Shown: piece by piece, positions 54,626-64,000 of the stretch
Layout of the letters: each line of letters opens with the position of its first letter
Position numbering within the stretch: position 1 is the stretch's first letter
From: Lamellibrachia satsuma
Taxonomy: Eukaryota; Annelida; Polychaeta; Sabellida; Siboglinidae
Assembly: GCA_033239005.1 (NCBI GenBank)
Contig: BSQZ01000026.1
Location: 4,610,001 to 4,674,000, forward strand
Direction of reading: 5' to 3'
Length of the DNA: 64,000 bases
Notes under the pieces: model-generated
Seen by the model: the letters and a program-made list of their open reading frames with translations, nothing else
The model's database searches: none
What the model was told of the DNA's origin: nothing
Program-made: the position numbers and the translations under genes

Positions 54626-55290
54626 TGTAAAATCCCAGGTAAATCCAAGTAAAATTACTAATGAAAGTGACAAAACCGTTATCTGAATGCAAAGGCGTCT
54701 AATTCGCCTGAGAAAACAGATGACAGTGACAGGAGAACAGTATATTTTTGGGGGGGTTGGGGACATATTCAAACTAGACCAGCCTCCCTCTGATAAGTTA
54801 CATCAAAGAAGAACAAGTCACATTATAATATAATTACTTAGCAGTCATCTTTTGTTATTTCAGTTAATTAGACACAGTCACCTTTACTCAAGTCCATGTG
54901 AAGAGCACACATCTATTGGGAGTTGAGAAAATCCTGGACAGGCCCAGCTGTTATCTGATATGGCCTAGTGAGCTGACGTAACTGTTTCACAGGGAAGGTG
55001 AGTTGTTTCTGAGGACTCCACTAAGTAGGTTATGTAATGTTATGCAATTCGACAAGTTGCGGTGTCTGGCTTTTCAGTAATCCACACTCAAAGGTGATAT
55101 TTGGGTCTGTTTACATAGGTGTATTGTGGCACCAGGTAAAAAAATATACTTTCCTTTTCAGATTTTTCAAAATGTTTCTGTCCAACATGACTCCCTCTAC
55201 CTTTCCCCGAGCATTCGCTCCCTGTTGTATCCGGCATCGCATTTCTACCTCTGAATGCTCATCCTCATTAACCATTCCTCTAAGTTACCA

Positions 55291-55626
55291 AGGGGTGCGA
55301 TAGCATACCGGTTAGAAGGCCGGACTCTCAGTCGAGAGAACCCGGTTTCAAATCCCACTGCGGTCGCTTCGAACCTTTGGCAAGTTTGATCACCCCACGT
55401 TGCCACAGTTCACTCAGCTGTATAAATGAGTACCTGGCAATACAGACAGTGGTGGATATATGAACGAATAGCCTTCGCGCAGCAATTGCAGCGTGGCTGA
55501 ATACTTCCCAAAGAAGTTGAGATGGCTTTGGAATGAACAGGTCTGCCAGGGTGTGAAGTGTAAAGCGCTTTGAGCAGTCCTATGGACCGGATACCGCGCT
55601 ATATAAGAACATACCTTTACTTTTTA
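55291..55626 (+). mobile_element. tRNA-derived SINE, full length
   Basis: tRNA-like head with A box (GATAGCATACCGGTTAGAAG) and B box (GGTTTCAAATCC), a central domain with CTGTATAAATGAGTACCTGG, and a 3' region with GTAAAGCGCTTTGAG and CCGCGCTATATAAGAACATA, the sort of tail that SINEs share with L2/CR1-type LINEs. It is duplicated at 62603, present inverted at 61112, and found as fragments at 3679 and 40300. Its 3' end sits 3 bp from an RT fragment. Confidence 0.8.
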
Positions 55627-55629
55627 CAC

Positions 55630-55970
55630 AAAGCCATCCACTTGGTTGAACTCCTCATCATCCAAACTAATGTTCAAGTCCTCTCTCTGATGTCAAACAC
55701 ACATCTCTTCTGTCTTCTCCCGGCTCATTATCGGTCCGTGCTTCTTGAACATCCCCTTCCATTGCTCCAACACTTCCTGTAGTTCTTGTTTTTTGTCTGC
55801 TATCATGGCCAGATCGTTTGCATACATCCCCTTCCTGAGAACATCCTTCATGCTGATCTTCCTGCTGATTAGTGCCACCACCATGATAAAGAGTAAAGGG
55901 TCATTTCCTTGCCTCTAACCGATGTTAACTTGAAACTCTTCCGACAACCCATATCCAACCACAACTCTTG
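55630..55970 (-). mobile_element. LINE reverse transcriptase fragment
   Basis: The minus strand reads PLLFIMVVALISRKIS, GMYANDLAMIADKKQEL (the YADD box mutated to YAND), EVLEQWKGMFKKHGPIMS, REKTEEMCV, then in another frame DLNISLDDEEFNQVDGF. Clade not assigned. It is dead (Asn for catalytic Asp, frame change) and duplicated at 62942. Confidence 0.75.
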
Positions 55971-56179
55971 TTTTTGTTCTCAGGAACATGACAGTTATGG
56001 GTGTTGCACGCCATGACACAGAACTGACTAAATACAACCAACTCATTACAAAGTCAGACTCCCAGATAAGTCAGACTCCCAGATAAGTTATTTTGTAATT
56101 TCTGTAAACTATTATAATGATCAAACTACAACACTGACTGATATGTATTGCCTGTATAGACTTGATGTCATCATTCCAG

Positions 56180-56352
56180 GTGCCACCATCAAACCTCAGT
56201 CACAAAAGTCAGTACACAACATGACTACATCAGTGGACGACACAGAGCCTTTCGATTACACAACAATTGACGTACCAGCAGTAAAGACGTCACGACAGGA
56301 CGGCGTCGGTGTCACCTGGGACAAACCACACAAGGATGAGAACATCGACAGC
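56180..56352 (+). CDS. Host-like internal exon, unknown gene
   Basis: 173 bp between an acceptor (TCATCATTCCAG) and a strong donor (AGC/GTAAGT), open in one phase. The peptide runs ATIKPQSQKSVHNMTTSVDD, TEPFDYTTIDVPAVKTSRQD, GVGVTWDKPHKDENIDS. It resembles a cytoplasmic tail of a membrane protein, but I do not recognise it. A duplicated copy at 63492 has lost one base. Splice signals, balanced composition and the frameshift in the copy argue that this one is the original. Confidence 0.45.
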
Positions 56353-56380
56353 GTAAGTTCTTGGCTCATGCTAATTATTG

Positions 56381-56510
56381 CACTCACAGCCAAGTCAGTC
56401 TTTACGCAGACATTACAGCTTACTTGAAGTGTAAAGTGATTGTTGTACTCACAGCCCAGTCAGTCTTTACACATATATTACAGCTTACTTGAAGTGTAAA
56501 GAGCTCTCTT
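56381..56510. repeat. 65-bp tandem duplication
   Basis: GTACTCACAGCCCAGTCAGT..TTACAGCTTACTTGAAGTGT unit present twice after the exon donor. The pattern is kept in the second copy near 63690. Confidence 0.75.
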
Positions 56511-56813
56511 GCTCTTGCATTAAAAACACGCGGGAAGGAGTTGTAGACCGAACTGCCCCAGGTATATGGGTAGCTGTCTTGCCCCAGGGGGCACCAAGAT
56601 GGCTTTTTGGGGTATTTTTACTGCTGCAAATGTTGATCCTTTTATGGTCGTCGGCACACTGCTTCAAATGTTCATCCTATCATTCCACTAGTATTCAACA
56701 GATGTGTAATATAGATGTAATGTTTGGTCGAATTATATATATTTTTGGAATGGAACCATTGGTTGATTCAGACAGAAAAGGAAGCATTTAAGTAGACAGG
56801 TTTTCTTACACCT

Positions 56814-57065
56814 ATGTGTAACAAGATATTTGTAAAAAAAATGTGTAACATATTCACATGGCCTGCATTAAAAGAAACTGTAGAAAATTTGACCCATTCA
56901 TTTATTGGCTTTTGGGATGATGAAATGACGACATCTGTTAATATCATTGCAGACACAATGGGTCAGCTCTTTACTCCATCTCTCGTGAGTAGTACGTCAC
57001 CACGAAGAAGTGAGTTGGTTGTTGTGCATCAATCAGCTGAGATTTTCCCAGAAGCATATGGTAAG
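56814..57065 (+). CDS. Candidate exon, unknown gene
   Basis: Open frame with IFTWPALKETVENLTHSFIG, FWDDEMTTSVNIIADTMGQL and VVVHQSAEIFPEAYG, ending in a donor TATG/GTAAGT at 57061. Its acceptor is uncertain. A possible next exon after TACCGTTGCAG (57264) would give a short C-terminus. It lies downstream of the exon at 56180 on the same strand and could belong to the same gene; the phases were not reconciled. Confidence 0.35.
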
Positions 57066-57474
57066 TGAGCAAGGAATATATATTTAGACTGAATTAATAT
57101 TACACCATTAATTATTTCAATACTATGAGGGAAAGTTCATTTTGGCAAAAGTGTACCCTGTACGTGAAAACGCCCACATACAAATGTATTTATTATTACC
57201 TTTGTTAAATTTAATTTATATAAATGTTATAACTTATTGTATTATTAAAAAATACCGTTGCAGTCGACGGTCCAACATAATGAAGATATTGCCATATGGT
57301 TTCTCCTGGAAGTGTTTAAGGACAATCAATGCAGACTGTTCTGGCGACACAGCAAATGATCAAGTGTTGACTGAATTAATACCATTCAGTGAACCATGTG
57401 TAGGTGTTAAATCTGTTATTGACCAGACTTGAGCGGATCTACACACTGGGTAGTGGGTCCAGGAAGTGTATGGA

Positions 57475-57905
57475 AGGAGACCATTTTCTTGCTGAAGCTA
57501 TCTGCCGCATTTGATACCATTGGTCACAGGACAACTTATTAAAAGTGTGTCAATGTGGTGTGGCATATCTGGAACAGAGCTGGTTCTCATAATATTTAAC
57601 TGATAGATGCAAAAGAATGAAGATAGCGAATTGTTTCTCAGCTACGCTCCCTACTTCACGTAATGTTCCTCAGGGTGTTTCACTCTCTACGCTACTCTAC
57701 TTGGCTCAGTTATCCAACGTCACAACTTGGATCACCAAGTGTATGCTAATAAATCACAGACCTATGCTATTTTGGCTACATGAGATACAAATCACTTCCA
57801 AAACTAGCTCAGGGATTGTCTCCACAAAATCTTCCATTGCATGACAGAGACCACATTAAAGTTAAATGCAAGTAAATCCGAGTTAGTTATTATTGGTGGG
57901 GTAAA
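57475..57905 (+). mobile_element. L2-like LINE RT remnant
   Basis: Fragments LLKLSAAFDTIGHR, SRNVPQGVSLSTLLYLAQL and, in another frame, LRDCLHKIFHCMTETTLKLN then ASKSELVIIGG are degraded L2-type RT blocks. Heavily frameshifted. Confidence 0.65.
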
Positions 57906-58790
57906 TTTTGCATGTCTATTTGAATCGATTAGGTGCGCACAATATGTTGCAAGACGTTTCCTTATGTGTCAGACTTTAGATTGCATGTAGAGAAGCACAG
58001 TAAAATCAAAACGTGTGGAAAGCATTAGCTTAACAGTGTCGCCTGGCTGTTCTTCGATGAGAACAAATTTGCATGTTTGCTGGAGTGCCATAAAACACTA
58101 ATATTATATAGCCTTTTTGTTTAGGGAGTGACGTAGAGTGATATAATGAAAGCATTGATTTACTAAAATGCAAGGAAGGACATCAACGTAATAATTTACA
58201 TGTAATTGATTACGGATTGACAGACGTTTGCTACGATGACAATAAAACTGATGCCGATTGACCAACTAATGCGAATCGAGAATAATAACCTGAATCTGAA
58301 TATGTAATGATCGATGTACTTTTGTTTAAAAAATAAGAGTCCAATGACGTGAGTGACACTTAGCATTATCTGCTATTTGGTTGCACCTCCTATCGGTCGC
58401 TGGAGAGACCAATCCACAGTCACCGGGTCTCTTATGGTTACATATCGAGCAGCTCTCAGGGGAGAGATTTGTCGGCCCCCAGACCTTCCTGTAGTTCTCC
58501 AGCCAAACTACTGACAATCCCTATATGTTGAGCTTGTAACCTCCTATGACAACACGACAACCCGTTTATATAGTAGGTAAACCTATTTAGCTGAATTTGT
58601 GGTGTGAACTCTTGAAACAGGTTAACTTTACATTTAACTGATATAGCAACTACTAATTAAACAATTTAGTTAATTAGAATGTTTCTTATATGGCATATTT
58701 CATGTTGTAATGCTGCAAAGTGTATAACATGCATAAATAATATTACTAGTCTATGTTATTGATATTGAATTATGCAGATCTAGTGGTGAA
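57906..58790. other. No supported feature
   Basis: A minus-strand ORF at 58326-58517 is not recognisable. Nothing else seen. Confidence 0.3.
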
Positions 58791-58794
58791 ATTA

Positions 58795-58832
58795 TGCGCA
58801 TGCGCCGGAAGTGATCACTCTAAGATGACGTC
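58795..58832. promoter_or_regulatory. NRF1/ETS/CRE promoter-like cluster
   Basis: TGCGCATGCGC (58795-58805, consensus NRF1 palindrome) overlaps CCGGAAGTG (58805-58813, ETS/GABP), with TGACGTC at 58826-58832. This combination marks housekeeping promoters in animals. No first exon could be assigned on either side. Confidence 0.4.
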
Positions 58833-58839
58833 TACTAGA

Positions 58840-60005
58840 ACGTTGGCCGTGTAATTGATATCAACAACCCTACAAAACCCTGTCTTAGGAATACAACACA
58901 GTCCAAGTGGAAAAGGTTTATTATATTGGCAATAGTATCATCGAACAGTTGTGATAACTGGTATGTCTGTTTATTATCTATGCATCTAGCAATTCCCACC
59001 GCCGTTACTTTGTTAACTGTTACGTTAGCCAACAATAAGCCAAAACGCATAGAAAGTGTCTCGTCTCCTTGCCAGCAACAGTCTAGCCAAATTTTCGTGC
59101 GACTAATACACAGTCATGAGTTGCATCAGAAGCAGAAAAACATAGTTGTCACTAATAAGTAATCTGTCCCAATACATTAATCAAAACTCCATATGAAATG
59201 ATCAATCGTTTGTAGAATGAATAAAATATGTATCAGAATTAAAACCATATCAAATATGTGTACTCCGTAGTATAGATATTATTTATCTACAAAGCCAAAC
59301 AATGTTTATACACAAACCTTCCGCATTCTGGTAGGTCACAAAGTCCCTGTTTATAATGCTCCTTTTGTTAGTAGCTGTCTCGAATCATCTCTTTCTTCAC
59401 CAATTTCGTCCGACTGGCTGTCAACGCAATGCATTTCTACCTATCTAGATGAGATCAGCTTTTACAGAGAACACCACAGGAAGCACGCAGCGTGTGCTAT
59501 TGATATACAACGTATGTTGAAGCAGATAACATGCACTCCAACACGGATGTAGCTCACGAAATGCTATCTTGCACACTCCTCCATATTTCTCCAATTGATC
59601 ATTCTTCGGTCATGGTAGGCCGTACACCGTATACCAATTTTTGGAAGAAGAATAACCAACTTCGCTTGGATTGCTATATAAGACACGGTAAATGCAATAA
59701 CTCCCCGCATGCTGGCTGGTAAACAGGAATGAACCATTGTGGTCTGTTGTCTGTGCTGGCAGAAGTAATCAACGAACTACGACACGCATTGTCCATGCGC
59801 TCGGACGGCGTTGTCCTGTTTGCATAACATAATCTATTGCAGCACCACGCCTTTGTCACCTGTCAACGCCCTGAATGATTTTGTAATCCTCACTTAGAAG
59901 CGCAATTTCTATGTCGCAATTATTCTGGTATCCTAATTGTATTGACACATGCGTGTTGTTCTATTGAGGATACGTAATCGTTCTGTTTACAGCAATTTTC
60001 TCAAC
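58840..60005. other. No supported gene
   Basis: Short unconvincing ORFs only. The transcript from the promoter-like cluster, if any, should lie here or on the other side. Confidence 0.3.
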
Positions 60006-60009
60006 ATGG

Positions 60010-61104
60010 TTACACCAAAAAATAATAGTAATTTTGTACTCGTTGGAGTTTAGCCAAGTCTCTTTTAGCAATGTTGTTTAGTAGTGAATTGCAATAGTCA
60101 AGACGACTGCTAATTAGTGCCGTTGATATTGTTTTAGCAGTAGATATAGATATGTGACGCCGAATTCGACGAAGATCACGAATATGATAGAAACAGGATT
60201 TACATACTTGAGAGATATGCTGGCGAAAGTTGAAATCACTTTCAAAGATAACACCTAGATTACGAACAGTATCTGATTGGAATGTATCACTGCCAAGCCG
60301 TTTAACAGGAAAATGGTTGATGACTTTATTTCGTTGTTGTTTAGTGCCAGTAATAATAAGGTCTGTTTTATCTGGATTAAGCTTTAGCTTACTTGATTCC
60401 ATCCACGACAAGATATCAGTAAGGCAATCACAAAAAGTCGAAAGAGATTCTTGTACATTTGATTGTGAAAGTGATATGTAAACCTGTGTGTCATCAGCAT
60501 AAAGGTGATGACTGAGATTACGATTAGCAATAACTCGGTTGAGCGATGTAGTATATAAGCTGAACAGAACAGGGCCAAGGACGGATCCTTGTGGCACTCC
60601 AAATTGTAGGTGTTGTTGGCTAGATAATGTGCCAGATATGTTAATACTTTGATATCTGTCTGATAAAAATGATTTGAACCACCAAAGAGCTGGGCCAGAA
60701 ATTCCAAAATATCTATGGAGGCGTTGTAAAAGGATTGAATGATCAATTGTATCGAAAGCAGCTGAGAGATCAAGCAAAGTGAGTGCTGTGACTTTGCCAT
60801 TGTCCATGTTATCAACTATATCATTGTGTATCTTGAGAAGAGCTGTTTCAGTAGAATGGAATCGTTTATATGCAGACTGTAGATCATTTGATAACTGATG
60901 GTTGTAAATATGTTCATGAAGGCGATTAGCAACTACTTTTTCCAATATTTTTGACAGAAAACTGAGATTAGAGATAGGACGATAATTCCTTAGGTCATCT
61001 TTGCACAAAGTTTGTTTTTTAATAAGAGGATTTACAAGAGCTTGTTTGAAATCCTGTGGAACAACTCCACTCTGCATTGAAAGGTTTATGATAGTAGTAC
61101 GCAT
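60010..61104 (-). mobile_element. L2-like LINE reverse transcriptase, open over 364 codons
   Basis: Reads GVVPQDFKQALVNPLIKK, NYRPISNLSFLSKILEKVVA, LLDLSAAFDTIDHSILLQRL, FGVPQGSVLGPVLFSLYT, HHLYADDTQVYIS (intact YADD), WMESSKLKLNPDKTDLI, RNLGVIF, SRLDYCNSLL and LQRVQN. All RT blocks are present without a stop, but the endonuclease domain and the last ~100 residues are missing. The 5' side abuts a SINE at 61112. The protein could fold as an RT core, yet lacks the parts needed for retrotransposition. Confidence 0.85.
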
Positions 61105-61111
61105 CAGTTAG

Positions 61112-61345
61112 TGTACGTTCAGTGTTCAAAGTGTTTTACACTTCACCCCTAGCACACCTGTTCATTCCAACTCCATCTCGACTTCTGTGGGAAGCACTCA
61201 GTCATGCTGCAGTTACTGCTCGAAGACCATTCGTACGTATAATCACCACTGCTGATAGCCAGATACTCATTCATACAAACGAATGAGCTGTGGCAACGTT
61301 CGGTGAAACAAATTGCCAAAGCTTCAAAACGGCAGCAAGACGGTT
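61112..61345 (-). mobile_element. SINE, inverted copy
   Basis: The reverse complement matches the body and 3' region of the 55291 SINE: GAACCGT..CTTTGGCAA, GTTGCCACAGCTCATTCG, GAATGAGTATCTGGC, AAGTCGAGATGGAGTTGGAA, GGTGAAGTGTAAAACACTTT. The tRNA-like head is missing. More diverged than the 55291/62603 pair. Confidence 0.65.
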
Positions 61346-61349
61346 CAAG

Positions 61350-62065
61350 CTAGGGTTTTCACGACTAGGAGCCTGACGTTCTATCTGGAACGTTGTCACG
61401 CCCCATTCGATGGGAGAGAAGGAGAAGGGTCAGAGAAGAAGCGAGGAAGGGAGAGGAGGCAGCGCGGGAGGGATATGTGCCGTTTGTTTGTTAATGCAGA
61501 CATGTACAAGTGTTTAGCAATATTTAATATGGCCATGGTTCGCACCACGCTGTAGCTTACTCATGCGCGCATCTTACTGCTAACACTAGTACGAAAAGTA
61601 AAATAATAAACCGCGCAAAAACAAATGTTGCAACATAGGCCTCTATAGCTCAATGCGCATACCAGCTCATATCACGGCATGTGGCTTTTATTAAACGTCG
61701 GCAGGGAAGCGTGTCTGCGAATCAGTGTTTGTTACACATGTGTATCCTGGTACAAAGTCAACACTTGTGTCGAACGCGGTGTCTTTGATGGGGAGCGTTG
61801 AATGCTATATCAAAGATGATTGATTGTTTGCTATAATGTTTACATCATCTAACGTGTGTCCTGGAACGAAACTAGCATTGGTATCGCATCAAAGAGACGT
61901 CGGAGTCGTGCATCAGTGCTTCACTTGACCTGGATGGAGGCAGAGTCTTGTAAGAGCAGTTGCTGTAGACGTGGGCGAATGGATGAAGATTGGGTGACGT
62001 CGAGCAAGACAAATATGTATTTGGGCAGCGGTTTGATGCTGCCGAGCGCCGTCGTCATGAGTTCC
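61350..62065. other. No supported feature
   Basis: Includes a purine-rich stretch (GGGAGAGAAGGAGAAGGG, near 61410) and no gene I can support. Confidence 0.3.
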
Positions 62066-62070
62066 CTGTG

Positions 62071-62453
62071 AAAGTGACAAAACCGTTATCTGAATGCAAA
62101 GGCGTCTAATCCGCCTGAGAAAACAGATGACAGTGACAGGAGACCAGTATATTAGGGGGGGTTGGGGACATATTCAAACTAGTGCAGCCTCCCTCTGATA
62201 AGTTACATCAAAGCAGAACAAGTCACATTATAATATAATTACTTAGCAGTCCACTTTTGTTTATTTCAGTTAATTAGACACAGTCACCTTTTCTCAAGTC
62301 CATGTGAAGAGCACACATCTATTGAGAGTTGACTAAGTAGGTTATGTAATGTTTTGCAATTCGACAAGTTGCGGTGTCTGGCTTTTCAGTAATCCACACT
62401 CAAAGGTGATATTTGGGTCTGTTTACATAGGTGTATTGTGGCACCAGGTAAAA
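62071..62453. mobile_element. Element E4: right end only
   Basis: Starts abruptly at GAAAGTGACAAAACCGTTAT, about 20 codons outside the transposase-like ORF start, and continues to CACCAGGTAAAAAA. A 94-bp segment present in E3 (about 54924-55018) is missing. The junction to the unrelated sequence at 62070 marks the edge of the duplication. Confidence 0.7.
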
Positions 62454-62602
62454 AAATATACTTTCCTTTTCAGATTTTTCAAAATGTTTCTGTCCAACAT
62501 GACTCCCTCTACCTTTCCCCGAGCATTCGCTCCCTGTTGTATCCGACATCGCATTTCTACCTCTGAATGCTCATCCTCATTAACCATTCCTCCAAGTTAC
62601 CA

Positions 62603-62937
62603 AGGGGTGCGATAGCATACCGGTTAGAAGGCCGGACTCTCAGTCGAGAGAACCCGGTTTCAAATCCCACTGCGGTCGCTTCGAACCTTTGGCAAGTTTG
62701 ATCACCCCACGTTGCCACAGTTCACTCAGCTGTATAAATGAGTACCTGGCAATACAGACAGTGGTGGATATGTGAACGAATAGCCTTCACGCAGCAATTG
62801 CAGCGTGGCTGAATACTTCCCAAAGAAGTTGAGATGGCTTTGGAATGAACAGTTCTACCAGGGTGTGAAGTGTAAAGCGCTTTGAGCAGTCGTATGGACC
62901 GGATACCGCGCTATATAAGAACATACTTTTACTTTTT
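62603..62937 (+). mobile_element. tRNA-derived SINE, duplicated copy
   Basis: Copy of the 55291 SINE carried by the segmental duplication rather than by a new insertion, since flanks match on both sides. Confidence 0.8.
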
Positions 62938-62941
62938 ACAC

Positions 62942-63282
62942 AAAGCCATCCACTTGGTTGAACTCCTCATCATCCAAACTAATGTTCAAGTCCTCTCTCT
63001 GATGTCAAACACACACCTCTTCTATCTTCTCCCGGCTCATTATCGGTCCGTGCTTCTTGAACATCCCCTTCCATTGCTCCAACACTTCCTGTAGTTCTTG
63101 TTTTTTGTCTGCTATCATGGACAGATCGTTTGCATACATCCCCTTCCTGTGAACATCCTTTATGCTGATCTTCCTGCTGATTAGTGCCACCACCATGATA
63201 AAGAGTAAAGGGTCATTTCCTTGCCTCTAAACGATGTTAACTTTAAACTCTTTCGACAACCCATATCCAACCACAACTCTTG
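62942..63282 (-). mobile_element. LINE RT fragment, duplicated copy
   Basis: Copy of 55630-55970, with GMYANDLSMIADKKQEL. Confidence 0.75.
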
Positions 63283-63491
63283 TTTTTGTTCTCAGGAACA
63301 TGACAGTTCTGGGTGTTGCACGCCATGACACAGAACTGACTAAATACAACCAATTCATTACAAAGTCAGACTCCCAGATAAGTCAGACTCCCAGATAAGT
63401 TATTTTGTAATTTCTGTAAACTATTATAATGATCAAACTACAACACTGACTGATATGTATTGCCTGTATAGACTTGATGTCATCATTCCAG

Positions 63492-63663
63492 GTGCCACCA
63501 TCAAACCTCAGTCACAAAAGTCAGTACACAACATGACTACATCAGTGGACGACACAGAGCCATTCGATTACACAACAATTGACGTACCAGCAGTAAAGAC
63601 GTCACGACAGGACGGCGTCGGTGTCACCTGGACAAACCACACAAGGATGAGAACATCGACAGC
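63492..63663 (+). pseudogene. Duplicated exon with a 1-bp deletion
   Basis: Same acceptor and donor as 56180-56352, but GTCACCTGGACAAACC lacks one G of GTCACCTGGGACAAACC. The last ~18 codons shift frame (WTNHTRMRTSTA instead of WDKPHKDENIDS). Confidence 0.6.
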
Positions 63664-64000
63664 GTAAGTTCTTGGCTCAAGCTAATTATTGCACTCACAG
63701 CCAAGTCAGTCTTTACGCAGACATTACAGCTTACTTGAAGTGTAAAGTGATTGTTGTACTCACAGCCCAGTCAGTCTTTACACATATATTACAGCTTACT
63801 TGAAGTGTAAAGAGCTCTCTTGCTCTTGCATTAAAAACACGCTGGAAGGAGTTGTAGACCGAACTGCCCCAGGTATATGGGTAGCTGTCTTGCCCCAGGG
63901 GGCACCAAGATGGCTTTTTGGGGTATTTTTACTGCTGCAAATGTTGATCCTTTTATGGTCGTCGGCACACTGCTTCAAATGTTCATCCTATCATTCCACT

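Larger units (their letters stand above)
52563..55137. mobile_element. Element E3: most complete copy
   Basis: Contains the full left region (52563-52765), the nuclease ORF (+), the transposase-like ORF (-) with the central region retained, and the right region to 55137. The sequence beyond differs from that following E1 and E2 but is shared with E4. The right region holds a 58-bp open segment (55078-55135) bounded by TTTTCAG and CACCAG/GTAAAA; the same segment is in E1, E2 and E4. Confidence 0.75.
62071..64000. repeat. Segmental duplication of 54661-56690
   Basis: Direct repeat, constant offset of 7312 bp from the 94-bp deletion onward (7311 after the exon frameshift), with only a few substitutions per 100 bp. 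It carries E4, a SINE, an RT fragment, an exon copy and the 65-bp tandem repeat, and runs off the window end. Confidence 0.85.

Noticed and set aside
60384..60815. Second minus-strand ORF
   Set aside because: Out-of-frame shadow of the L2-like RT at 60010-61104.

Overview
The window is metazoan nuclear DNA. It is AT-rich, has spliced genes with GT..AG introns and long microsatellites, and carries many non-LTR retrotransposon families, tRNA-derived SINEs, hAT, pogo, THAP and Mutator-like DNA transposon debris. The repeat content fits a marine invertebrate, perhaps a mollusc or another lophotrochozoan; that is inference from the LINE and SINE types, not a species call. There is no prokaryotic operon, CRISPR array or rRNA gene.

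Layout. 0-4.2 kb: an unassigned basic ORF, a nested inverted-repeat MITE, LINE fragments and a tRNA-like SINE head. 5.6-12.2 kb: the best host gene, on the minus strand, with nine phase-checked exons encoding an unrecognised repeat-containing, partly coiled-coil protein. 12.5-20 kb: decayed LINEs plus a hAT remnant in which a 49-bp unit of transposase coding sequence has expanded eightfold. 20-26 kb: two overlapping sets of long inverted repeats around a broken THAP domain, a cluster of nuclear-receptor half-sites, and a small minus-strand gene with a promoter-like segment. 26-33 kb: a mosaic of duplicated blocks, a Pro-rich ORF, a truncated NADAR domain and minisatellites. 33.7-38.06 kb: a nearly full-length CR1-like LINE with intact ORF1, broken ORF2 and two tandem YY1-type sites at its 5' end. 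39-43.6 kb: a second ORF1 remnant, a 272-bp satellite and a pogo-type end. 43.7-48.5 kb: a His-rich repeat ORF and a multi-exon DUF4806-type gene that now looks inactive.

48.6-55.1 kb is the most interesting part: a tandem array of three copies (E1, E2, E3) of one mobile element. Two copies carry, tail to tail, a plus-strand I-PpoI-like His-Cys box (His-Me finger) nuclease and a minus-strand protein resembling Mutator-like transposases. The transposase ORF is cut back differently in each copy, while the nuclease keeps every metal-binding and catalytic position I can align. A fourth right end (E4) lies at 62.07 kb, at the start of a duplication of the 54.7-56.7 kb region that contains a SINE, an RT fragment and a host-like exon. 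The rest of 55-64 kb is LINE/SINE debris and one NRF1/ETS promoter-like site.

Limits: exon calls rest on splice signals, reading-frame phase and open frames. Family names come from remembered motifs, with no database search.
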